In this document: in pieces, positions 25,738 through 33,994 of the stretch
Layout of the letters: each line of letters begins with the position of its first letter
Position numbering within the stretch: the first letter of the stretch is position 1
Source of the DNA: an uncultured Treponema sp.
GTDB lineage: Bacteria > Spirochaetota > Spirochaetia > Treponematales > Treponemataceae
Length of the DNA: 38,190 bases
Reading direction: 5' to 3'
Assembly: GCA_937923945.1 (NCBI GenBank)
Contig: CALDWC010000080.1
Span: 1-38,190, forward strand
The notes under the pieces: model-generated
What the model was told of the DNA's origin: nothing
The model's input: the letters and a program-made list of their open reading frames with translations, nothing else
Databases searched by the model: none
Translations under genes and position numbers: made by a program

Positions 25738-26913
25738 ATGACATTAGACCGCAGCCAGTACGTCAGCGACGAGGACTGGGAAAAATTTCTGAAGTTTTCA
25801 GAAGGACTGGAAACACCGTTTGTTGTTGTGAATTTGGATGTAGTAAAAAGGAACTACTTGGCTTTGAAAAAAAACTTTCCGTTTGCTGACGTTTATTATG
25901 CTGTCAAAGCGAATCCGCAGGATAAAATTATTTCGATGCTTGCGGAGTTGGGAGCCCATTTTGACATTGCATCGCGTTACGAGTTGAATCAGGTTTTACG
26001 TTTAGGCGTTGCTCCTGAGCGTCTCAGCTACGGTAATACCATAAAAAAAGAACGTGACGTTGAATATTTTTATGAAAAGGGAGTGCGGCTTTTTGCAACG
26101 GATAGCAAGGAAGATTTAAAAACCATTGCAGAAAAAGCACCCGGTTCAAAAGTGTATGTCCGAATTTTGGTTGAAAACACTTCCAGCGCCGATTGGCCGC
26201 TTTCACGAAAATTCGGTTGCCATCCTGATATGGCGTATGATCTTTTGATTCAAGCCCGCGACAGCGGATTGGTTCCTTACGGGATTTCTTTCCATGTCGG
26301 TAGCCAGCAGCGCGATATCGGACAGTGGAATGAAGCGTTGGTTAAAACACGCTACCTCATGGACTCACTTGAAGAAGAAGAAGATATTAAACTGCAAATG
26401 ATTAATATGGGCGGCGGTTTTCCTGCACACTATATTACCCCGGCGAATGAGCTGGAAGATTATGCAACTGAAATCACCCGCTATTTGGAGGAAGACTTCG
26501 GTGAAGATCGGCCGCGCATTATTTTAGAACCCGGACGATCCCTCGTTGGCGATTCCGGCATTTTGGGAGCTGAGGTCGTTATGGTGTCCAAAAAAACCAA
26601 CACGGCTCTTTTTAAGTGGGTTTATTTGGATGCAGGCGTTATGAACGGCCTTTTTGAAACAATCAACGAATCAATTAAATACCCGATAGTAACTTCAAAA
26701 GATATGCCGGGAGCCAAAACCGGTCAGGTTGTTTTAGCGGGACCGACATGCGACAGTATGGATATCATGTACGAAGATTATAAATATCTTTTGCCGAAAA
26801 GTTTAAAAGTCGGTGATAGAGTGTACTTTTTGTCAACCGGTGCATATACGTCAAGCTATGCTTCCATTGAATTTAACGGTTTTCCGCCGATTAAAACGTA
26901 TATTCTTGAGTAA
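25738..26913 (+). CDS. Fold-III PLP decarboxylase, probably ornithine decarboxylase
   Basis: A 391-residue member of the eukaryotic-type ornithine/diaminopimelate/arginine decarboxylase family, which makes polyamine precursors such as putrescine. The PLP lysine is in YAVKANP (Lys57); FHVGSQ, the phosphate-binding GGGFP, EPGRS and the active-site GPTCDSMD cysteine with YTSSYASIEFNGF are all present. The length fits ODC rather than longer arginine decarboxylases; lysine specificity cannot be excluded. AGGAGG 7 nt before the ATG at 25738 and the promoter position fix the start, although the frame is open from 25648. A terminator follows, so the gene is monocistronic. Confidence 0.9.
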   Translation: MTLDRSQYVSDEDWEKFLKFSEGLETPFVVVNLDVVKRNYLALKKNFPFADVYYAVKANPQDKIISMLAELGAHFDIASRYELNQVLRLGVAPERLSYGNTIKKERDVEYFYEKGVRLFATDSKEDLKTIAEKAPGSKVYVRILVENTSSADWPLSRKFGCHPDMAYDLLIQARDSGLVPYGISFHVGSQQRDIGQWNEALVKTRYLMDSLEEEEDIKLQMINMGGGFPAHYITPANELEDYATEITRYLEEDFGEDRPRIILEPGRSLVGDSGILGAEVVMVSKKTNTALFKWVYLDAGVMNGLFETINESIKYPIVTSKDMPGAKTGQVVLAGPTCDSMDIMYEDYKYLLPKSLKVGDRVYFLSTGAYTSSYASIEFNGFPPIKTYILE

Positions 26914-26972
26914 ACAAGTACTATCCGGTTTTTAACCTCTCATCCGTATGGAAAACGCTTACTAACATAACG

Positions 26973-27011
26973 GTAGCCTCTAAAAACTAAAGTTTTTGGA
27001 GGCTACTTTTT
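26973..27011 (+). terminator. Intrinsic terminator of the decarboxylase gene
   Basis: GTAGCCTCTAAAAACT and AGTTTTTGGAGGCTAC form a 16-bp stem (one T-G pair) with a 2-nt AA loop, followed by TTTTT. Confidence 0.9.
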
Positions 27012-27078
27012 AGAGCTTTTTAGATAAAAGCCGGAGTTGTAAGACAATCACAGAACATTGATGATGAGAACAGAATAG

Positions 27079-28089
27079 ATGTCCAAGTATAATTACTATA
27101 AACCTGTTTCCATCGGTACGTTGAAACTTCCGGGAAATTTATTTTTAGCACCGGTCGCCGGCTACTCCAATGCACCGTTCCGTTCAATTTGTGCAAAAAT
27201 GGGCGCGGATTTTGCTTACACGGAACTGGTTTCATCCGAAGCGTTAGTACGTGCAAGCGGAAAAACGCATGAGCTTTTGCGGAAAGGTCACAATGAAAAA
27301 AAATACGCAATCCAACTTTTCGGCGGCAACCCCGAAAATATGGCACAGGCAGCGAAAATGGTATCAGAAACATACTGTTGCGATTGTATTGATATCAATG
27401 CGGGTTGCCCCATGCCTAAAATAACCGGAAGTTGCGGTGGCTCCTTTTTAATGAAAGAGGTGCCGCGTTTATATGCGGTTGTTGCAGCCGTGGTACGTGC
27501 GACAGAACCTTTCGGCATCCCTGTGAGTGTAAAAATCCGCTCGGGCTGGGATGACCAAAACCGAAACTGGCGTGAATGCGCCGTAGCCTGCGTTGATGCC
27601 GGCGCAAAAGCAATCACGCTCCATCCCCGAACGCGGGCGCAGCGGTACAGCGGAAAAGCCGATTGGATGTTGATTGGCGAATTGGTTGCGCGCTTCAGGT
27701 CGCAGGTGAGTGTTTTCGGCTCCGGAGATTTATTTACACCCGAAGATGCCGCCGACATGCTGGAGCAAACCGCCTGCGATGCCGTGATGTTTGCACGCGG
27801 TGCGATGGGAAATCCGTTTATTTTTCAGCAAACGAAAGACTTGCTGCTCACCGGTTCGTATCAAAAAGAGATTCCGCTTCAAACGAGATTGCAAGCCGCT
27901 TTCGATGAATTAAGCGAAACAGCTGAAGCGATCGGCGAAAAAATTGCTTGTCTCCAAATGCGTAAAAAATTTTCTTCCGCAACGAAAGGCATGAAACACG
28001 GCGGAGCCGTTCGTGAGCAGCTTGTCCGCTGCTCAACCCTTGCCGAATACCAAGCCGTGTTACAGGATTATCTACCGAAACAGGAGTGA
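27079..28089 (+). CDS. dusB: tRNA-dihydrouridine synthase, DusB-like
   Basis: Dus enzymes use FMN and NADPH to reduce uridines in tRNA. The 336-residue protein has the TIM-barrel family motifs: LAPVAGYSNAPFR near the N-terminus, IQLFGGNPE, DINAGCPMPKI with the catalytic cysteine, SVKIRSGWDD, TLHPRTRAQRYSGKADW, and VMFARGAMGNPFIF. The C-terminal helical domain with MRKKFSSATKGM is of DusB type. The ribosome binding site before the ATG at 27079 is weak. It converges on lepB with only 6 nt between the stop codons and no terminator there. Confidence 0.93.
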   Translation: MSKYNYYKPVSIGTLKLPGNLFLAPVAGYSNAPFRSICAKMGADFAYTELVSSEALVRASGKTHELLRKGHNEKKYAIQLFGGNPENMAQAAKMVSETYCCDCIDINAGCPMPKITGSCGGSFLMKEVPRLYAVVAAVVRATEPFGIPVSVKIRSGWDDQNRNWRECAVACVDAGAKAITLHPRTRAQRYSGKADWMLIGELVARFRSQVSVFGSGDLFTPEDAADMLEQTACDAVMFARGAMGNPFIFQQTKDLLLTGSYQKEIPLQTRLQAAFDELSETAEAIGEKIACLQMRKKFSSATKGMKHGGAVREQLVRCSTLAEYQAVLQDYLPKQE

Positions 28090-28095
28090 ATACTT

Positions 28096-29784
28096 TTACT
28101 TTACCGCACCGAAGCGATTAAACGGGAAAAAGATAAAACCAGCTTTCCCCAAAATATTGACTTCGGGAAGTGCCATTGGAAACACACTTGAAAGATAAAA
28201 CACCGGCTGCGCATCATAAGAATCAACCGGCATGTTTTTTGAATCGGTCGCATGGCGCATATCAAGTGAATTAAAGCGGTTATCGCCCATTAAAAAATAC
28301 TCGTCCGTGCCGAGATAACCGTCTTTCGGAAATTCGTTCATATTCCTGCCGTTGGATAAATTCAAATACAGCATAAACCGTTCCGCATCCGCCAAGAGCT
28401 GATTCCGCACCGCATCGGTTTGAAACTGCTCATCGGTTGAATGCGCTGCGAAAAGTTCCAAGTTTCGCAAAATCAATTGTGCAAAAACCTTTTTGATAAG
28501 GACATTGAGCTGTGCATTTCGCACTTCGTACAATGAAGCCGTATTCGCTTTGTCGCTCACCCAAAACTCCGCCCAACTGAGCGAAAAGTTTTTCAACCAC
28601 GCAAATCCGCCGTTGGTGGTAAAAATCCGCCGTGAAATTGCATCATTATTCAAAAAAAGCTGAGGTAAAGCATAATCCGCTTCCGCTAAAAACGATGCAT
28701 CGGTTTCCAGCGTATCGGAAGCATATTTTTGCAAAGCCGTACTGTGCAAAATTTTTTCCAGCTCATCATATTCTTTTCGGAAATCAACCTGCTTTCGTTC
28801 CGCTTCAACGGCAAGCATCGTGTTATACACGTCATTGGGAAAAACAAGGTGTTTTACTTGCTTCAACTGTTCCGTTGAAAGTTCATTTAAATTCCAGCAA
28901 GCATATTGTGCATCTTCACTGATGATACGGTAATCGGCATTGCTACTGTTTTTCACGTACAGGATGCCGTCAACCAGCATCAGCTTTTCGCCCGGCAAAC
29001 CGACAATGCGTTTTACCAGAGGATCGAACTTTGGCATGCCCGTTCGCGGATCAATATTCGTGTTGACTTGCATTAACGTGAGCATTGAAATTGCTTGCGA
29101 AGTCAAGGTCTGCAGTTCGTTCGCCTTTGTTTGCGGGTAGCGCGGACTTTTTAAAATGACAACATCGCCCCGTTTATATGAGCCGACTTTCGGTAAGCGA
29201 ACCGAAGTCATCGGAAAGCGGGTGCCGCTTCCGAGTTTTAACCCGAACACTCGATCCTTGATCATAAAGGTCGGCACCATCGACTCGCTCGGAATTTCAT
29301 AGAGTTGAAATACAAAAAGATTCAGCAACAAAACATGCGCCATCGCCCAAATAAAAGCATCCAGAAAGTCAAGAATTTCGCCCCAAAATGTTCGTTTTTT
29401 TTTCGTCAGCACAAGCCCCGGAAAATATTTTTCCGCCCGTTTGTCGGAGACAAAATGCATCGTTACTACAATCAAAATAACCAGTACAAACCACAAAATA
29501 CACAAAACTGCGTCCATCGCATAAAGCGAATCGTTAGAATGAATCCGCGAAATAATAAACGCAATCATCATCACCACAATCGCATAACTCAAAAAGAGTC
29601 GGGCAAACCGAAAGCCTTTTTGTGTTTTGTTCCGCGTCAACTCAAGTGAAAAAAACGCCAATCCGAATGTAAACGCGAATCCTATAATGCCGGCAATTAC
29701 TGATGTTACATTAATATTATTCACCATCAGCAAAAGCGAAAAAGCCGCCGTTAAAAAACTGTTTGAAAATAAAAGTATTGCCAT
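28096..29784 (-). CDS. lepB: Signal peptidase I, unusually long
   Basis: Leader peptidase removes signal peptides at the outer face of the inner membrane. Residues 1-160 hold four or five hydrophobic segments. The catalytic core begins with PSESMVP (nucleophile Ser168); the general-base lysine is Lys258 in VKRIVGLPGE, and the conserved GDNRFNS is at 500-506. Between the lysine box and the GDN box are about 235 residues, mostly helical and charged, so the whole protein is 562 residues, against roughly 200-330 in most bacteria. The ATG at 29784 follows a candidate promoter, and no good ribosome binding site is seen. All catalytic residues are present. Confidence 0.94.
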   Translation of the reverse strand: MAILLFSNSFLTAAFSLLLMVNNINVTSVIAGIIGFAFTFGLAFFSLELTRNKTQKGFRFARLFLSYAIVVMMIAFIISRIHSNDSLYAMDAVLCILWFVLVILIVVTMHFVSDKRAEKYFPGLVLTKKKRTFWGEILDFLDAFIWAMAHVLLLNLFVFQLYEIPSESMVPTFMIKDRVFGLKLGSGTRFPMTSVRLPKVGSYKRGDVVILKSPRYPQTKANELQTLTSQAISMLTLMQVNTNIDPRTGMPKFDPLVKRIVGLPGEKLMLVDGILYVKNSSNADYRIISEDAQYACWNLNELSTEQLKQVKHLVFPNDVYNTMLAVEAERKQVDFRKEYDELEKILHSTALQKYASDTLETDASFLAEADYALPQLFLNNDAISRRIFTTNGGFAWLKNFSLSWAEFWVSDKANTASLYEVRNAQLNVLIKKVFAQLILRNLELFAAHSTDEQFQTDAVRNQLLADAERFMLYLNLSNGRNMNEFPKDGYLGTDEYFLMGDNRFNSLDMRHATDSKNMPVDSYDAQPVFYLSSVFPMALPEVNILGKAGFIFFPFNRFGAVK

Positions 29785-29793
29785 ATCCGGCGA

Positions 29794-29822
29794 AGTATAC
29801 TGTTTTTATCATAAAAAAACAA
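29794..29822 (-). promoter_or_regulatory. Candidate promoter of lepB
   Basis: On the minus strand TTGTTT, 17 bp, TATACT. The -35 box lies inside the 3' arm of the terminator of the upstream efflux operon. Confidence 0.55.
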
Positions 29823-29835
29823 GCCGAGCTTTTTT
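29813..29835 (-). terminator. Intrinsic terminator of the efflux operon
   Basis: On the minus strand AAAAAAGC, TCG, GCTT, then GTTTTTTT; the stem overlaps the stop codon of the last permease gene. Confidence 0.6.
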
Positions 29836-31102
29836 ACGATAAAGCAACAATCGGATCGAGTTTCGCCGCTTTGATTGCGGGACGCAAACCGAAAAAAACA
29901 CCGACCGCCACTGACACGCCGAACGCGATAACAATTCCCTGTATATTTAAAATAAAATCCATCTTTGAAGATGCGATCGGCATATTGATAATCGCTTTGA
30001 GCGGAATAAGATTGATCGCAGTCGCGCTGATGAGCAATCCGAAACAAACACCGAGGATACTGCCGGAAAGCGTTAGCGTTACGGCTTCAACGAGAAACTG
30101 AACCGTTATGTCTGCGTTGGTTGCACCGAGCGCCTTTCGTATGCCGATTTCTTTTTTGCGTTCGGCAACCGTCGCAATCATAATATTCATAATATTAATA
30201 CCACCGACAAAAAGTGAGATGAACGCCACACAACTTAGCACAATTTGTATTGTCGTCAACATTTGATTGAGTTGGAGCATCATCTGTTTTGAACTATATA
30301 TATAAACGGAATCTTTTGCTCCTGAATATTTGTCGGAAAATTCTGCAACGATTGTTTTTAATTCCGTAAAATCATTTTCATCACGCATAATCAAAAAAGC
30401 ATCATCGGCAGTCTTGATATGCTTCAGCGTTGTTATAAATGTGCGCGGCACATAGATTTTTATCTGATTGTCTGTTGCAGACGACGCAATAACACCGCTC
30501 ACTTCAAAGTAAAAAATCAACGGGGTGTTGTTTTGCCCGCCCCGCCGGCTCCGCAAAGGGATCGTAACCGAAAATTTTTTCCCGACCGGTTGTCCTTCCG
30601 GAAAAAGTTTTTGCGCAAGCGATGCACTGATAATCGCTTTTTGTCGCCGCTCGGCAAAATCACTCAATGAAAAAAAATCTCCCTGCTCCAATGTTACCTG
30701 CGGTTCATACAAATACCCGTTTTCAACTCCGGTTAAGCTTTGCATGCGATATTGTTTGTTCAATTCGGCTGAACCTCGTAACACCGTAGCTTCAATCTGA
30801 TTGACATAAAAAAAGTTTTGAATTTTTTTTGTCTGTGCTAATAGCGCTTTTCGATACGCTTCGTCAAGCACTATATCAATGCGTCTGGTTTTTGGATTCC
30901 ACTGCGGCATGACGCGAAGCAAATTCGACGGCGTACGACTTTCGTCTTTCATAATTTTCACGAGCGTACCGTACATGGAACTTCCCAATGTAGTGATAAT
31001 CACCACCGTCATAATACCGATAATAATCCCCAAAAGTGAAAGAATACTCCGCAGCTTGTGTGTTTTAAAGTTTTGCAACGTTGCAAAAAAATATTCAAGC
31101 AT
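29834..31102 (-). CDS. MacB-type ABC permease (FtsX family), second copy
   Basis: A 422-residue permease: an N-terminal membrane helix (LRSILSLLGIIIGIMTVV, about 17-34), a periplasmic domain to about residue 280, then three membrane helices with the FtsX pattern GGINIMNIMIATVAERKKEIGIRKALGAT and RPAIKAAKLDPIVALS at the end. MacB-type permeases drive periplasmic substrates through a TolC-like duct without transporting them across the inner membrane. It overlaps the upstream permease by 1 nt (TAATG) and is the last gene of the five-gene operon. It is clearly related to its neighbour but not identical, so the two may form a heterodimer. Confidence 0.93.
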   Translation of the reverse strand: MLEYFFATLQNFKTHKLRSILSLLGIIIGIMTVVIITTLGSSMYGTLVKIMKDESRTPSNLLRVMPQWNPKTRRIDIVLDEAYRKALLAQTKKIQNFFYVNQIEATVLRGSAELNKQYRMQSLTGVENGYLYEPQVTLEQGDFFSLSDFAERRQKAIISASLAQKLFPEGQPVGKKFSVTIPLRSRRGGQNNTPLIFYFEVSGVIASSATDNQIKIYVPRTFITTLKHIKTADDAFLIMRDENDFTELKTIVAEFSDKYSGAKDSVYIYSSKQMMLQLNQMLTTIQIVLSCVAFISLFVGGINIMNIMIATVAERKKEIGIRKALGATNADITVQFLVEAVTLTLSGSILGVCFGLLISATAINLIPLKAIINMPIASSKMDFILNIQGIVIAFGVSVAVGVFFGLRPAIKAAKLDPIVALS

Positions 31103-32325
31103 TACTCTTCCTCCAATGCAATAACCGGATCAAGTTTTGCCGCCTGTAACGCAGGGTACAAACCGAAAAACACACCGATAAAAATTGACACGAGCACGGC
31201 AATCACCATTCCGCCGACGTCGGGTATGAGTAGCAGTGCTCCACCGTCGCTGGATTCGCCGACATTGTTCATAATGTGGAGCAACACAACGGAAAGAGCA
31301 AACCCGAAAATACAACCGAGAATTGCTCCGACAAAAGTGAGCGTCGTTGCTTCCGTTAAAAACTGTGTTATAATATTTTTTTTCGAAGCACCGATTGCTT
31401 TGCGAATTCCTATTTCCTGTTTGCGCTCGGTAACCGTAACAATCATAATGTTCATAATCCCAATACCGCCGACTAAAAGCGAAAGCGATGCAATAATACT
31501 AAATATCAGCGTAACAATTTTCAACGATGCCAGCCATTCTTCAATGATTTCGTCCAAAGAAAATATTGATAACGAGTTAGGATGTCCTACCATACGGTCG
31601 GTTGCCGCAGTAATTTCTTTTTCAACGGATCGCGCCGCATCTTGATTTACGGAAACAAAATCAATTTGTGTATAGCTCGCCGGGATACCGGCACGTTCGG
31701 TCGCCATACGCGGAATAACGAGATAGTAACGCGGTTGACCGAAAACCATTTCAGTGTTTGCCAACACGCCGCATACTTCAAAGCATTTCGGTATCGCTGC
31801 ACTTTGTGTGGTATCAATCACATAGAGCCAAATTTTTTTTCCGACAGGATTTCCTTCCGGAAAAAGCCACGCGGCAATCTGCTCACCGATAATAATTTTT
31901 TGTGTTCCCGAAACATAGTCGGAAGTCGTAAAGCCGCTGCCGTATGCAATCTGCAATCCTTCCGCTTGCATCCAACCGTAATCAACGGAATGCACTTCTC
32001 GCCAAGTCAGTGTTGTGTTATGACTGATAATATTCGTTTTGATAATATCCGCATAGTAAATGTTTTTTAGGTTGGGGACTTCACTCAAAAGTTGTTTTCG
32101 GTAATCATCATTTATTTTCAAAGTATTGTCATTTGAAAATCCGACAATGAGATTCGGATTCAACGTATTAAGGGTCCTTTTAATATCATATTCCAATGAA
32201 TTTGCCAATGTGGTAACGGCAATAACACAGGCGATCCCAATCATAATGCCGGAAAGCGATAACACGGTTCGCCCCTTGTTATTTTTAAACGTATGAACTG
32301 CCGATTCAAAATCGTCTACAATCAT
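31102..32325 (-). CDS. MacB-type ABC permease (FtsX family), first copy
   Basis: A 407-residue protein with the same layout as the next gene: an N-terminal helix (GRTVLSLSGIMIGIACVIAV), a periplasmic domain to about 270, and three C-terminal helices with GGIGIMNIMIVTVTERKQEIGIRKAIGAS and YPALQAAKLDPVIALEEE. The ATG at 32325 overlaps the ATPase gene stop as ATGA. With only one ATPase gene and two permease genes, the natural complex would be two ATPase subunits with a permease heterodimer. Confidence 0.93.
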   Translation of the reverse strand: MIVDDFESAVHTFKNNKGRTVLSLSGIMIGIACVIAVTTLANSLEYDIKRTLNTLNPNLIVGFSNDNTLKINDDYRKQLLSEVPNLKNIYYADIIKTNIISHNTTLTWREVHSVDYGWMQAEGLQIAYGSGFTTSDYVSGTQKIIIGEQIAAWLFPEGNPVGKKIWLYVIDTTQSAAIPKCFEVCGVLANTEMVFGQPRYYLVIPRMATERAGIPASYTQIDFVSVNQDAARSVEKEITAATDRMVGHPNSLSIFSLDEIIEEWLASLKIVTLIFSIIASLSLLVGGIGIMNIMIVTVTERKQEIGIRKAIGASKKNIITQFLTEATTLTFVGAILGCIFGFALSVVLLHIMNNVGESSDGGALLLIPDVGGMVIAVLVSIFIGVFFGLYPALQAAKLDPVIALEEE

Positions 32326-33011
32326 GATGTACTTTGCTCCGTATCCTCGACAATCAATCCGTCTTTAATATGAATCAACCGCTTTGTCATATTTGCAATT
32401 TCCATGTTATGAGTAACAATAACCAAAGCCGTTCCCGTTTTATTAATATTTAAAAATAAATCCAAAACGGATAACCCCGTTTCACTGTCTAATGCGCCGG
32501 TCGGTTCGTCCGCTAAAATCACTTTCGGACGGGTAACTAAGGCACGCGCAATTGCGACCCGTTGTTTTTGTCCGCCTGAAAGTTCGTTCGGTTTATGTTT
32601 TAAACGATGCGAAAGCCCGACTTTTTCAAGTTCTTCCATCGCGATCTGTTTTCGCTCCGAAACACTTAAGCCTTGATAGCGGAGCGGCAACATCACATTT
32701 TCCAGCACCGTAAAACTCGGCAGCAAAAAATATTGCTGAAATACAAAACCGATTGTTTTATTCCGCAAATGGGCAAGCTCTTTATCACGCATCGTTGCTG
32801 TGTTTTTTCCGTCAATAAACACATCGCCGGAAGTCGGACGGTCTAAACAACCGATCATGTTCATGCACGTTGTTTTTCCCGATCCGGAAGGTCCGACAAT
32901 CGAAACGCAACCGCCTTCTTCAATGTCAAAAGAAACGTTCCGCAAGGCATGTACTTCATTTTCACCGAGAAAAAATGTTTTGGTAACATTGCGTAATGAA
33001 ATAATATTCAT
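32322..33011 (-). CDS. ABC transporter ATPase, MacB/LolD type
   Basis: A 229-residue ATPase that powers the two FtsX-like permeases. It has Walker A GPSGSGKTTC, Q-loop FQQYFLLP, signature LSGGQKQR, Walker B VILADEPTGALD with the DEPTGALDSETG form typical of the MacB/LolD family, and the H-loop THN. The start MNIISLRNVTKTF at 33011 lies 4 nt beyond the stop of the adaptor gene; the frame opens upstream to 33047 but would overlap it. It is translationally coupled to the first permease. Confidence 0.95.
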   Translation of the reverse strand: MNIISLRNVTKTFFLGENEVHALRNVSFDIEEGGCVSIVGPSGSGKTTCMNMIGCLDRPTSGDVFIDGKNTATMRDKELAHLRNKTIGFVFQQYFLLPSFTVLENVMLPLRYQGLSVSERKQIAMEELEKVGLSHRLKHKPNELSGGQKQRVAIARALVTRPKVILADEPTGALDSETGLSVLDLFLNINKTGTALVIVTHNMEIANMTKRLIHIKDGLIVEDTEQSTS

Positions 33012-33015
33012 CGTA

Positions 33016-33993
33016 CTAATAATTCTCCGGACTTCGCTGCCGGTCACTGTGATTGACCAACGTATCTCCTTCGTTTAAACCCGAGATGACTTTTACAAAA
33101 TCATCCATATATGGTTCAACGGTGACGGCAACTTCTTCGGTTTTATCGCCGACGATTTTATCAACAACGGGGTTACCGTCAACGTACCGCAAAGCACCGG
33201 TAGATAAAACCAAAACATCCACCGTTTCGCCGACTATAATATTTCCGTCAAACGAATAACCGGGTAAAATTTCATCCGGCGGGTTGTCAACTTGAATGAG
33301 CGTGTCAACGACGGTGCGTCCGATGTCTGTAACACGCGCGATTGAAGGATAGGAAACAACGAAGCCTTCCACTTGTATGTTCATCTGCGAAGGAAAAGTG
33401 AGCAGCACTTTTTGATTCACTTTTAATTTTGCCGCATCCATTTCGGCTACTTCAACGGTCGCTTTTAAAAAACTGCGGTCAACAATCGCACCGAAATTAT
33501 TTTTCGGCATTGCATATGCACCTTCCGAAACGGTGAGCGATGCAATCACGCCGTCGAATTTTGCTCTGACCGTTCGTTCATCAAGTCGTTTTTTCAGCAT
33601 AGTATATCGTTCCTGCAAAAGTTTTAACTTCCGCGGTGAAGCATTAACTTCTTCCTGCCGCATCGCAAATTCCTGATTTGCCAAATTGTACCGCTGTTCG
33701 CTGTCATCCAATTTAAAAATAACATCGCCTTCACGGACGGTTTGTCCTTCTTTCACCGGAACCGCTTCAACCAAGCCTTCGCCGGGCGCTTCGAGTACTT
33801 GCGTGCGAGCAGCGGAAATATAACCCGAAATCGGGATTTGATTCGTGGAAACTTCCCGCTGAACCGTCAAAGGCGGCAGTTCATCTTTTTTATTTTTTTT
33901 CGGTTTAAAAATAAAAAATAAAACTGCGACGATTAGTATCGAGAAGATAATGTACCGTTTTTTAAATCGCTTTTTTCCCTCAGTAGTTGCCAT
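33016..33993 (-). CDS. Periplasmic adaptor (HlyD/MacA family)
   Basis: A 325-residue membrane-fusion protein that joins the inner-membrane ABC complex to the outer-membrane channel. There is an N-terminal membrane anchor (YIIFSILIVAVLFFIF, about 14-29), a lipoyl-like half with EAPGEGLVEAVPVKEGQTV, a short helical hairpin (about 100-145), the second lipoyl half (VRAKFDGVIASLTVSEGAY) and beta-barrel/membrane-proximal domains. The helical hairpin is short compared with MacA. The ATG at 33993 has AAGGAG 9 nt upstream, within the end of the tolC-like gene; the ORF extends to 34023 but that start has no such site. Confidence 0.92.
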   Translation of the reverse strand: MATTEGKKRFKKRYIIFSILIVAVLFFIFKPKKNKKDELPPLTVQREVSTNQIPISGYISAARTQVLEAPGEGLVEAVPVKEGQTVREGDVIFKLDDSEQRYNLANQEFAMRQEEVNASPRKLKLLQERYTMLKKRLDERTVRAKFDGVIASLTVSEGAYAMPKNNFGAIVDRSFLKATVEVAEMDAAKLKVNQKVLLTFPSQMNIQVEGFVVSYPSIARVTDIGRTVVDTLIQVDNPPDEILPGYSFDGNIIVGETVDVLVLSTGALRYVDGNPVVDKIVGDKTEEVAVTVEPYMDDFVKVISGLNEGDTLVNHSDRQRSPENY

Positions 33994-33994
33994 A

